Positions 10,796 through 19,500 of a stretch of 35,176 bases of DNA are shown in pieces. A program made the translations under genes and the position numbers. Within the stretch, counting starts at the first letter, position 1; the number at the start of each line of letters is the position of its first letter. The stretch lies in NCBI GenBank assembly GCA_964423465.1, contig CAYRFK010000025.1:1-35176 (forward strand). The letters run 5' to 3'. Under the pieces are notes generated by a model. It worked only from the letters and a program-made list of their open reading frames with translations. It did no database searches and was not told where the DNA came from. This DNA comes from VGWF01 sp964423465. GTDB taxonomy: Bacteria; Verrucomicrobiota; Kiritimatiellia; PWTM01.

Positions 10796-12154
10796 ATGCG
10801 CACGGTCACACTCGTAAGTCGCCGTCGTTTTCTAGCCTCGACCGCCGCCGGTGCGGCCTTCGCCATCCTGCCATCGCGAGGGTGGTCGCAGGAGGGCGGC
10901 GGACTTCGGTTCGCGCAGATCGGGTGCGGGGGCAAGGGCACGAGCGACCTGGGCAACACGATCGGCGCCGGCGGCCGGCTGGTGGCGATGTGCGATGTCG
11001 ATTCGGTGCGCGCCTCGAAGACATGCGAAAAGCACCCCGGCGTGCCGGTCTTCACCGACTACCGGAAGATGCTCGACAAGCACGGGAAGGATATCGACGC
11101 GATCGTCGTCTCCACCCCGGACCACACGCATGCGGTGGCGGCGCTCGATGCGATCCGGCGCGGGAAGCATGTCTATGTGCAGAAGCCGCTCGCACGGACC
11201 TTCGAGGAGTGCCGGCTGCTGCTCGAGTCCGCGCGGAAGCACCGGGTCGTGACGCAAATGGGCAACCAGGGTCATTCCGGCAACGGGCTCGTGCTGTGGA
11301 AGAAGATGATGGAGGCGGGAGTCTTTGGCGACATCGTGCACGTCCACACATGGTCGAACCGCCCGACCTGGCCGCAGGGCATGACGGCGGCGCCCGCGGA
11401 GGAACCCGTGCCCGCAACGCTGGACTGGGATTCGTGGATCGGCCCCGTTGCCATGAGGCCCTACGCGAAGTCCTACCTTCCGTTCAACTGGCGCGGCTGG
11501 TGGGATTTCGGCTGCGGTGCGATGGGCGACATGGCGTGCCACAACATGGATCCCGCATTCTGGGTCCTTCAACTGGGGCTGCCGGCGTCGGTCAAGGCCG
11601 AGGCCTCGGCCCCGGCGGGGATCGCGTACCCGGCGTGGTCGGTGATCGAATACACGTTCCCGCCTTCGCCGGCGTGCCCGAAGGGCGTGAAGCTGACGTG
11701 GCACGATGGCAAGAAGCTGCCGCCGCGGCCGGAGAACGCGCATCCCAGCCTCGATGTCGGGGCGAACGGGTGCATGATCGTCGGCACGAAGATGACGGCG
11801 ATGGGCGGATCGCACGCGGCACCGCCACGGCCGATCGCATTGGGCGGCCAGGCCTATGGCGAGGCGGTCAAGGATGCCGAGGGCTACTGGCGCGACGAAC
11901 TGAAGAAGATCCCGGGCGGCGACCATCACCGCCAGTGGGTCGAGGCCGCGAAGGCCGGTGATGCGGCGAAGCCGGGCAGTAACTTCGAGTACTCGGTTCC
12001 GATGACGCAGGCGATCCTCCTGGGCTGCATCGCGCTCCGCTTTCCCGGACGCGAGCTCGCGTGGGATGCCGCGGCTCGGCGCTTCACGAACCTGCCGGAG
12101 GCCAACGAGTGGCTCGGATTCAGGGCGCGGGCCGGCTACGATATGAGCGTCTAG
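10796..12154 (+). CDS. Tat-exported Gfo/Idh/MocA-family oxidoreductase
   Basis: A 452-residue NAD(P)-dependent sugar oxidoreductase homologue. The N terminus has a twin-arginine signal (SRRRFLAS followed by a hydrophobic stretch ending near residue 32), so it should be folded with cofactor in the cytoplasm and exported. The Rossmann part begins at residue 38 with RFAQIGCGGKGT, continues with MCDVD and VVSTPDHTHAVAA, and has VQKPLAR where many relatives have EKP. MGNQGHSG and GDMACHNMDPAFW are characteristic of the PVC/Bacteroidetes Tat-signal subfamily. Substrate is unknown; position between two sulfatases suggests oxidation or unusual bond cleavage of a sugar from the same glycan. The start has GAAAGGA eight bases upstream. 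The 133-base gap before it holds GC-rich inverted repeats but no promoter I would defend. Confidence 0.9.
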   Translation: MRTVTLVSRRRFLASTAAGAAFAILPSRGWSQEGGGLRFAQIGCGGKGTSDLGNTIGAGGRLVAMCDVDSVRASKTCEKHPGVPVFTDYRKMLDKHGKDIDAIVVSTPDHTHAVAALDAIRRGKHVYVQKPLARTFEECRLLLESARKHRVVTQMGNQGHSGNGLVLWKKMMEAGVFGDIVHVHTWSNRPTWPQGMTAAPAEEPVPATLDWDSWIGPVAMRPYAKSYLPFNWRGWWDFGCGAMGDMACHNMDPAFWVLQLGLPASVKAEASAPAGIAYPAWSVIEYTFPPSPACPKGVKLTWHDGKKLPPRPENAHPSLDVGANGCMIVGTKMTAMGGSHAAPPRPIALGGQAYGEAVKDAEGYWRDELKKIPGGDHHRQWVEAAKAGDAAKPGSNFEYSVPMTQAILLGCIALRFPGRELAWDAAARRFTNLPEANEWLGFRARAGYDMSV

Positions 12155-12221
12155 TCCGGTTTGTGTGCATATCCGGGAGGGTTTGCAGCCCCGCGGCATG
12201 TGAGCCGAACGGGAGACGACG

Positions 12222-13970
12222 ATGAGAGCATGGATGGCAGCTGGGGTTGGCTTGGGATTGGCGTTGGCGGCGGAGGGCCGGCCACCCAACGTGCTGGTCG
12301 TTCTCTCCGATGACCAGGGGTGGGGGGATCTGAGCGTAAACGGGAACACGAATCTCTCGACGCCGCGGATCGATTCGCTGGCCCGTGACGGCGCGACGTT
12401 CGACCGCTTCTTTGTGTGTCCCGTCTGCTCCCCCACGCGGGCCGAGTTCCTGACGGGCCGCTACCACCTTCGCGGCGGCGTGCGGGGCGTGTCCACGGGC
12501 GGGGAGCGGCTGAATCTCGACGAGCGGACGATTGCCGACGCGTTCAAGGCTGCGGGCTATGCGACGGGCGCGTTTGGCAAATGGCACAACGGGTCGCAGT
12601 ATCCGTACCATCCCAACGGACGCGGGTTCGACGAGTACTACGGGTTCACGTCCGGGCATTGGGGCAGCTATTTCAGCCCGCCGCTCGACAGCAACGGGGT
12701 GCCGGTCCGCGGCAACGGCTTCCTCGCGGACGACCTGACCGACCATGCGATGCAGTTCATCGAGCGGAACCGCGGGAATCCGTTCTTCTGCTATGTCCCC
12801 TACAACACACCGCACTCGCCGATGCAGGTGCCGGACCGGTTCTTCGCGAAGTTCGACGGAAAGGACATCGCGATGCGCGGGACGGAGCCGGACAAGGAGG
12901 ATCCCGCCCACACACGCGCGGCGCTGGCGATGTGCGAGAACCTCGACTGGAACGTGGGGCGGATGCTTGACCGGCTCGACGCGCTGAAGTTGTCCACGAA
13001 CACGATTGTGCTCTACTTCTGCGACAACGGTCCGAACGGCTGGCGGTGGAACGGCGGGATGAAGGGGCGCAAGGGGTCGACGGACGAGGGCGGTGTGCGG
13101 TCGCCGCTGCTGATCCGCTGGCCGGGCCGGATTCCGGCCGGTCTGCGCGTGCCGCAGATTGCCGGTGCGATCGATCTGCTGCCGACCCTGTCGGATCTTT
13201 CGGGCGTGCCCGTGACTGCCTCGAAACCCCTGGACGGCACCAGTCTCGCTCCGCACCTTCTCGGCGTGTCGACCGGCCGGGCCGACCGCACGATCTTCTC
13301 GCACTGGGGCGGCAGGGTGAGCGTCAGGACCCAGAGGTTCCGGCTCGATGCGACCGGCCAGTTGTTCGACATGGTCACGGACCCGGGTCAGACCCGGGAT
13401 GTCGCGGCGGCGAACAAGGATGAGGCAGCGCGGCTGTCCGCGGCCGTGGCGGCGTGGAAGGAGGAGATGGGCGTCGGACGTATGGCGGACGATCGCCCCT
13501 TCCCGGTGGGCCATCCCGGATGCGTACTCACGCAGCTTCCGGCGAGAGATGGTGTTCCCCACGGCGGGGTCCGGCGAAGCGCCAAGGCTCCAAATTGCTC
13601 CTATTTCACGCACTGGACGTCGACGGAGGATTCCATCACATGGGATGTGGATGTCGCCACGGCGGGGCGTTATGCGGTGGATATCCTCTACGCATGCCCG
13701 GCGGTGGATGTCGGATCGGCCATCGAAGTGTCGCTTGGAGCGAGCCGCTTGGCATTCACGGTGGATGCGCCCAACGATCCCCCTCTGACGGGCTCGGAGC
13801 ATGACCGGGTGTCGCGGGACTCGGAGTCGTACGTGAAGGATTTCCGTCCGATGAATGCCGGTGTGATCGATCTGCCGGTGGGGCGGGGTCCGCTGACCCT
13901 GCGCGCCATGCGGATTCCGGGCTCGCAGGCGATGGAGGTCCGTGCGTTGCATCTGACGCGGCTCCCGTAG
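12222..13970 (+). CDS. secreted arylsulfatase-type sulfatase with extra C-terminal domain
   Basis: A 582-residue type I sulfatase. A short signal peptide (1 to about 17) precedes PNVLVVLSDDQGWGD, the metal-binding opening; CSPTRAEFLTGRY is the formylglycine motif with Cys69 as the modified residue; GKWHNG and CDNGPNG (Asp268, Asn269) plus MKGRKGSTDEGG complete the active-site set of the arylsulfatase A-like branch. The core ends near residue 420. The last 160 residues, from about FPVGHPGCVLT, form a separate domain rich in beta-strand pattern (ITWDVDVATAGRYAVDILY, then GVIDLPVGRGPLTLRA), resembling small carbohydrate-binding or DUF5077-like sandwiches, though I cannot name it firmly. GGGAG is six bases before the ATG. 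It follows the oxidoreductase by 67 bases and is probably the last gene of the glycan locus. Confidence 0.9.
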   Translation: MRAWMAAGVGLGLALAAEGRPPNVLVVLSDDQGWGDLSVNGNTNLSTPRIDSLARDGATFDRFFVCPVCSPTRAEFLTGRYHLRGGVRGVSTGGERLNLDERTIADAFKAAGYATGAFGKWHNGSQYPYHPNGRGFDEYYGFTSGHWGSYFSPPLDSNGVPVRGNGFLADDLTDHAMQFIERNRGNPFFCYVPYNTPHSPMQVPDRFFAKFDGKDIAMRGTEPDKEDPAHTRAALAMCENLDWNVGRMLDRLDALKLSTNTIVLYFCDNGPNGWRWNGGMKGRKGSTDEGGVRSPLLIRWPGRIPAGLRVPQIAGAIDLLPTLSDLSGVPVTASKPLDGTSLAPHLLGVSTGRADRTIFSHWGGRVSVRTQRFRLDATGQLFDMVTDPGQTRDVAAANKDEAARLSAAVAAWKEEMGVGRMADDRPFPVGHPGCVLTQLPARDGVPHGGVRRSAKAPNCSYFTHWTSTEDSITWDVDVATAGRYAVDILYACPAVDVGSAIEVSLGASRLAFTVDAPNDPPLTGSEHDRVSRDSESYVKDFRPMNAGVIDLPVGRGPLTLRAMRIPGSQAMEVRALHLTRLP

Positions 13971-14006
13971 CCCCGTCCCGCGATCCCGGTGCGTCCCGGT
14001 CGGCTC

Positions 14007-14036
14007 TTGTTTCCGCGGCCGGCGTGGATGTATCAT
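14007..14036 (+). promoter_or_regulatory. promoter of the CsgG/RHS operon
   Basis: TTGTTT (14007-14012) and TATCAT (14031-14036) are spaced by 18 bases; the -10 matches consensus at five of six positions. Transcription would start near 14043, immediately before GGGAG and the ATG at 14060. A frame starting at the GTG at 14024 would begin upstream of the transcript, so this site also decides the start of the first gene. Confidence 0.5.
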
Positions 14037-14059
14037 CGGGTCGCAAATGGGAGTGGACG

Positions 14060-16495
14060 ATGGCGCATCGAATCCTGCCTTTCAGAGTTCTCTCAGGTCT
14101 CGCGTGGATCGCGGCTGCCGGCTGCGGAACGACGGGGGTCGATCCCTATTTCGCGCAGGTGAAGTCTGCCGCAAATGTTTACGTGGCCCCGGTTCGAACC
14201 AGCATTACCAAGGCTGCCGTTCTCCCCTTCAAGGCGCCGACGGAGCTGATCGGAGCCTCCGTATCGGACATGGTCGTCACCGAGCTTCTTCGCGCGAATC
14301 GCTACACGCTGGTCGAGCGCAGCCAGATGGCGGGAGTTCTCAGCGAGACGGAGCTGGCGATGGCCGGGCTTTCCGAATCGAAGGCGGTTGAGATCGCCCG
14401 GATGATGGGAGCCGACGGCGTGGTGATCGGCACGGTGGACGAGTACGCGACTCAGGCGCAGGGCGGCCGGACCCACGCGGTGGCGGGGGTCGCGATCCGG
14501 CTGATCCATTGCCAAAGCGGACAGATCATGTGGAGCGCCGACCTCGCGAAGATCGCGGAGGACTCCAAGACGCCGCTCGCGGCGCACGGTCGGGCTGTCG
14601 TCCACGAGTTGATGGCGGGGGTGTACCAGAAGTGGGGCGTGCAGAAGACGGGCGCCCCGGTTGTGTCGAGGCCAATGAATGCGCCGGCGACGATGGGCGG
14701 CGGCGGATCCGCCGCACCGGTCGCGCCGCCTCAGCCTCCGACGGCGCCGATGGATGTCGCGGCCTCGGATATGGGGCTTCGTGAAGTCACGGTGAAATGG
14801 AAGGTGCCCGTCGCTCCCGTGGCGACTTACCGGATCGAGAAGGCGGAAGCGGCCGCGGGCCCCTTCGCCTTCGTGGCGGGCGTGCCGCCGGTGAAGGGGG
14901 AGTTCACCGACCGCGGGGGACTGAAGGATGCGACAACCTATTTTTACAGGGTCCTCGGCATCGGGGCGACGGGACTGACGGGGGCGCCGTCGGCCGTGGT
15001 GGAGAGCATGACCGCACCGCCGCCGGACCCGCCGAAGCCGGTCACGGCGGTCGCAACCGGGTCGCGGGCGGTCAGCGTCGCGTGGACGCCACCGCGCGTC
15101 GATGGCGTCGTGCGCTATCGCGTCGAACGGACCGCCGCCGCGGCCGATGCCTGGAGCCTCCGGTGCGAAGTGGCCGGGACGAACTATGTGGATGGCGGCA
15201 GGGCGGGGACCGACCTCCAGGACAGCACGGAATACCTCTATCGTGTCCTGTCGATCAACCGGGTGGGGGCGACGGGTGACCCCTCGGCCGTCGCGCGCGT
15301 GACGACGCTTCCGCCGCCGGCGGCGGTGCAGGGATTCGCGGGGCTTTCTGCGCAGGTCCGGTGTGTGCCGTTGTCGTGGACGCCAAGTCCCGAGACGGAT
15401 GTGATGGGGTACGAGATCGAACGGAAGGACAGTCCGACCGGAAGCTTCACGCGGCTGACGAAGATCGCCGGGCGGCCCGTGGCGACCCATCTCGACGGCC
15501 GGCGTGATCCGGGCGAGCTTCTCGACGCTCACCTGTATGCCTACCGCATCCGCCCGTTCAACGGTGTCGGCTCGTTCGGCGCATGGACGGAACCGGTCGA
15601 AGTGACGACACGTCCTCCGCCGCCGGCGCCGGAGGGTCTCTCCGCCAAGGCAGGGCTTCCCCGGGCGGTGGAGATCTCGTGGCAGCCGTCGAAGGACGAG
15701 AAGGTGACGGGCTATGTCGTGCAGCGGGCCGAGGGGGCGGAGGGCGCCTTCGTGCAGGCGGGGACGGTGGAGGGGCATGGCACGGCGATCTTCCTCGATC
15801 GCGCCGGTGCGTCGCGCTCGGCGCCGGCGGGCCGGCTGAAGGATGGGACGATCTATCGTTATCAGGTCCGCGCGGTCAACACCGCGCGCGCACACTCGGA
15901 ATGGTCGGCCGATGCGTCGGCGACCACGAAGCCGGCCCCGGCGGCCCCGGCGGGTCTGCAGGCGACTGCGGACCGGCCCAAGTCGGTGGATCTGAAGTGG
16001 ACGGCCAACCCGGAGACGGACATTGAGGCGTACGTCGTCGAGTCGCGCGAGGACTCCGGTTCGCGTTGGCGCGAGGTTGCGAGGGTGCCGGCGTCGGGCG
16101 CGTCGCACAAGGGGCTCGATGATGGAGAGAAGCGGATCTACCGGGTGAAGGCGGTGGATCGCGACACGCTGGAGAGTGCGTGGTCGGAGGAGATTCCCGG
16201 GGCGGCGCGTGGGCTGCCCGGGACGCCTGCCGATGTAAAGGCAGAATGGACGGCGGACGGGGCGAAGGTGTCCTGGACGCCGCCGCGCGACGGGATGCGC
16301 GAGTTCCGTGTGTACCGGAAGGGCTTCCTGTCGTCCGAGAGAATCCTGTCCGCGGTCGAATCGGCGGTCACGATTGCGCCGGCCGTCGTGGGCAAAAAGA
16401 TCTCCGTCACCGTGACGGCGGTCGACGAAGAAGGTCTGGAGAGTCCTCCGTCGGCCGTGATCGAGATCCGGCCGCCGGTCGCGTCGGCGCCATGA
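14060..16495 (+). CDS. CsgG-domain lipoprotein with six fibronectin type III domains
   Basis: An 811-residue predicted outer-membrane-associated lipoprotein. The signal ends IAAAGC, with Cys22 as the lipidated residue (the -3 position is Ala, so a slightly weak lipobox). Residues about 50-195 form a CsgG-like domain: AAVLPFKAPTELIG, LLRANRYTLVERSQM, MMGADGVVIGTVDEY and GQIMWSADL. CsgG proteins build the outer-membrane secretion pore for curli. After a Pro/Ala linker come six FN3 repeats of about 95 residues, starting near residue 227, each with the YRIE/YRVE...Y(F/L)YRVL pattern. The domain is a close paralog of the last gene of this operon, but only this copy carries FN3. Ten bases separate it from the RHS gene, and the promoter lies just upstream. 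A periplasmic or surface scaffold for the RHS protein is inferred, not shown. Confidence 0.85.
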   Translation: MAHRILPFRVLSGLAWIAAAGCGTTGVDPYFAQVKSAANVYVAPVRTSITKAAVLPFKAPTELIGASVSDMVVTELLRANRYTLVERSQMAGVLSETELAMAGLSESKAVEIARMMGADGVVIGTVDEYATQAQGGRTHAVAGVAIRLIHCQSGQIMWSADLAKIAEDSKTPLAAHGRAVVHELMAGVYQKWGVQKTGAPVVSRPMNAPATMGGGGSAAPVAPPQPPTAPMDVAASDMGLREVTVKWKVPVAPVATYRIEKAEAAAGPFAFVAGVPPVKGEFTDRGGLKDATTYFYRVLGIGATGLTGAPSAVVESMTAPPPDPPKPVTAVATGSRAVSVAWTPPRVDGVVRYRVERTAAAADAWSLRCEVAGTNYVDGGRAGTDLQDSTEYLYRVLSINRVGATGDPSAVARVTTLPPPAAVQGFAGLSAQVRCVPLSWTPSPETDVMGYEIERKDSPTGSFTRLTKIAGRPVATHLDGRRDPGELLDAHLYAYRIRPFNGVGSFGAWTEPVEVTTRPPPPAPEGLSAKAGLPRAVEISWQPSKDEKVTGYVVQRAEGAEGAFVQAGTVEGHGTAIFLDRAGASRSAPAGRLKDGTIYRYQVRAVNTARAHSEWSADASATTKPAPAAPAGLQATADRPKSVDLKWTANPETDIEAYVVESREDSGSRWREVARVPASGASHKGLDDGEKRIYRVKAVDRDTLESAWSEEIPGAARGLPGTPADVKAEWTADGAKVSWTPPRDGMREFRVYRKGFLSSERILSAVESAVTIAPAVVGKKISVTVTAVDEEGLESPPSAVIEIRPPVASAP

Positions 16496-16505
16496 GGCGG
16501 GCACC

Positions 16506-19500
16506 ATGATCCCCTGCACGTTCCTGCATCGCCGCGCGCTCCGCGTGGCAGCGCTTCTTCCGGCACTGGCCCTGCTGCGGGCCGCTCCGGTCGAAGCTTC
16601 GGCGGATGTCGTTCTGCCCGATGCTCTGATCGAGGGCGTGGCGCGGATGGATGCGACGGCCTCGCCGATGTACTGGATGGAGGGGCGCGTCGGCGTGCGA
16701 CTCGATACGGGGGGCCTTGTGTGGATAGCGGAGGATGTGTCGGATCCGCCCGGCAGTCCGTTGATGGTCTGCGGCCGCATGTACCGGAGCGATCGTGATG
16801 TCGATGTCGGATGCGGACGCGGATGGACCTTCGAGATCTTCCGGCCTGCGGATCCCATGGCGGCCGGCATCGGCGTCGAGATCGATGGTGGGCATGTTAC
16901 GGGGCTCACGCTCGACGGACGCCGGGCCGCGGTGCTGGAGTGGCATGCCGGCAGGCTCGTCGCCGTGCGGCGCGCCTCCGGCGGCGTGCGGCGGATGAAC
17001 TACGATGCGACGGGCCGTCTGGCGGGCACGAGCGGCGGCGCCGCGGACGAACGGTACGGCTATGACGCCGCGGGACGGATGGTGTCGGTACAGTGGAACG
17101 GGGCGGCGTACGGGGTCCAGTACGACGCGGACGGTCGTGTGGCGCAGGTGCGCCTGCCGGGCGGCCCCGTGCACCGGTTCGAGTATGGCGGAGAGCCGGG
17201 GAGCCGGCTGGCGAGGGTGCGACAGGGCGACGGTCCGGAGACGATCTGGCGGTTTGCGCCGCGTGCGGTCGAAATCGCGCGCGGCAGCGCCCGGTCCGTG
17301 ATCCGGCTCGATGCGACGGGGCGCGTGATCCGCTGCACGGATCCCGAGGGCCACACGATCGAATGCGACCGCGATTCCGCAGGGCGGACGGTGCGGTGGC
17401 GGGATGAGACCGGCGCGGAATGGACGATCCGTCGCGATGCGGCGGGCCGTCCGGTCGAGTGGAGCCATCCCGACGGGGTCCGCGAGACCGCGCAGTACGA
17501 CGCGTCGGAGCGGCTGCTCGCGCGTGTCGATACTCTGGGCCGTGCGACGCGGTTCGAGTACGACGACGAAGGCCGGCGTACTGTCGCGCGAGGCGAGTCG
17601 CTGGGCGGCGAGGTGGTGATGGCGAGCGATGGAGCCGGACGGGTGACGATCCGCCGGCCGGACGGTGCGCAGTGGACCACGGAGATCGAGGCGGCGGTTG
17701 AGCGGGTGATCGATCCCGTCGGCCGCGTGCAGGAGTCGCGCTTCAATGGGGCGGGCGATCCCGCGGAGGTTCGACTTTCCGGCGGCGATGTCTACGCATG
17801 GAGCTACGCGGGCGACGGTGGACTGCCGACGGCCTTCCGGGGGCCGGACGGCGCCGAGGCGCGATTCGAGTACACTGCCGGCGTGCCCCGATGGTCGGCG
17901 ATCCGCCGGGCGGAAGGCGACCTTGAATACGAGTACCGGGCCGACGGGATGCTCGTCCGCGAATCGGACCGCGCCGAGGGAATGGAGTACGTCTACGGAT
18001 ACGCGGCGGACGGGCGGCTCGCCCGAATCGAGCGGTCCGACGGCTCCCGCGTTACGATGGCCTACGATCGGGCAGGACGCGTGCATGCCGTGGAGCATGG
18101 CGCCGACGGCCGTCGCATGACCGAGCGATTCGATGTGGCCGGGCGGAGGGTCGAGAGCCGGGAATGGGGCGGTGACCGGACCCTGTACACGTACGACGCC
18201 GCCGGGCGCATGGTCGGGGAGGACTCTGCCGCCTACGGCCGGCTCCTCTATCGTCACGATGCGGCGGGCCGCTTGGTGGAGGCATCGGGTCCCCACACCC
18301 GCGCATCCTGGGCCTACGACGCGCAGGACCGGCTGGTGCGGAGCGAAACGCCGGGCGCGGTGCTCGCGCTCCGCTACGGGAACGGTCTCGTCGAGATGGA
18401 CAACGGGGCGGGATCCTGGCGTCGGCTGAGTCTTGATGCTGCGGGACGCGTGACCGGTGTGGAGGATGCGGACGGCGTGGCGCGGCGGTATACGCTGGAC
18501 GCATCGGATCGGGTCGTGCGCGTCGACGGTCCGGGCGCGCGGGCGGAAGAGCTTGCGTACACGTCGGACGGCCACCTCTCTCGGTGGCGCGTGGACGGCC
18601 GGGATGTGCTCGCCATGGAGCGCGACGCCGCGGGCAGGCCGGTCTCCGCCCGGGGCTTGTACGGGGCGATGCAGTGGCGCCACGATGCCGCCGGCCGGGT
18701 CACCGGGGAAAGCGACGGGGTTGGAGGGTTCGGGCTGGGCCGGCGGTATGATGCGGCGGGCCGGCAGGTCGAATTGTCCCCGGAAGGCGCCCCCGCATTG
18801 CGTTTCACCCGCACGGAGCAAGGCCAGGTGCGCTCGGCCGGGGTCGGCGATCTGCTTGTGACGATCGCCTATGACGAGTTCGGGCGGACCACCCGGCGGC
18901 AGTATCCCGGCGGCGTTGTGCAGACATTCGGCTACGACGCCGCGGGCCGGTTGGCAGGGATCGAGGTGAAGGATGCGGCCGGTCGCACCGCGTACCGGGC
19001 CGGGTGGACGCACGATGCGGAGGGCCGGGCGATCCGGACCGAGATGAACGGTCGAGCCGCGCGGCTGGACTACACCCCGGACGGTGCCGTCGGTGTGCGC
19101 GATGCCGGGGAGGGTGCGAGGGATGAATATGGCTACGATGCCGGTGGAAACCTCACGGCGATGGAGGGCCGTCCGCTCCGCTACGCCCCGATGAACCGCT
19201 TGGTGCAGGCGGGCGACCGGACGTATGCGTGGGACGACATGGGCCGGGCCGTATCGGCCGGTGCGCCGGACCTGTCGTGGACGTTCACCTACGACGCCGC
19301 GGGCCGGCTTGCCACCGCGACACGCGGCGGGCGTTCCATCCGCTACCGCTACGATGCGCGCGGGCGGTTGGCGGTGCGCGAGGCGGAGGGGTCAACGGTG
19401 CGTCTCCAATACGACGACGACCGGCTGCTGGTGGAGTGGGACGATGCCCGTCCATCGGTGATTCACGTTCCGGGGAATCCGGAGGACTGGGCCGTCGCCT

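Noticed and set aside
14093..16909. Minus-strand open frame of 938 codons opposite the FN3 lipoprotein and RHS start
   Set aside because: Arg/His/Pro-rich composition typical of the antisense of GC-rich genes; the plus strand has signal peptide, lipobox and repeated domains.
16407..19013. Minus-strand 868-codon frame opposite the YD repeats
   Set aside because: The repetitive plus-strand YD repeats produce a periodic antisense frame; no initiation site or family match.
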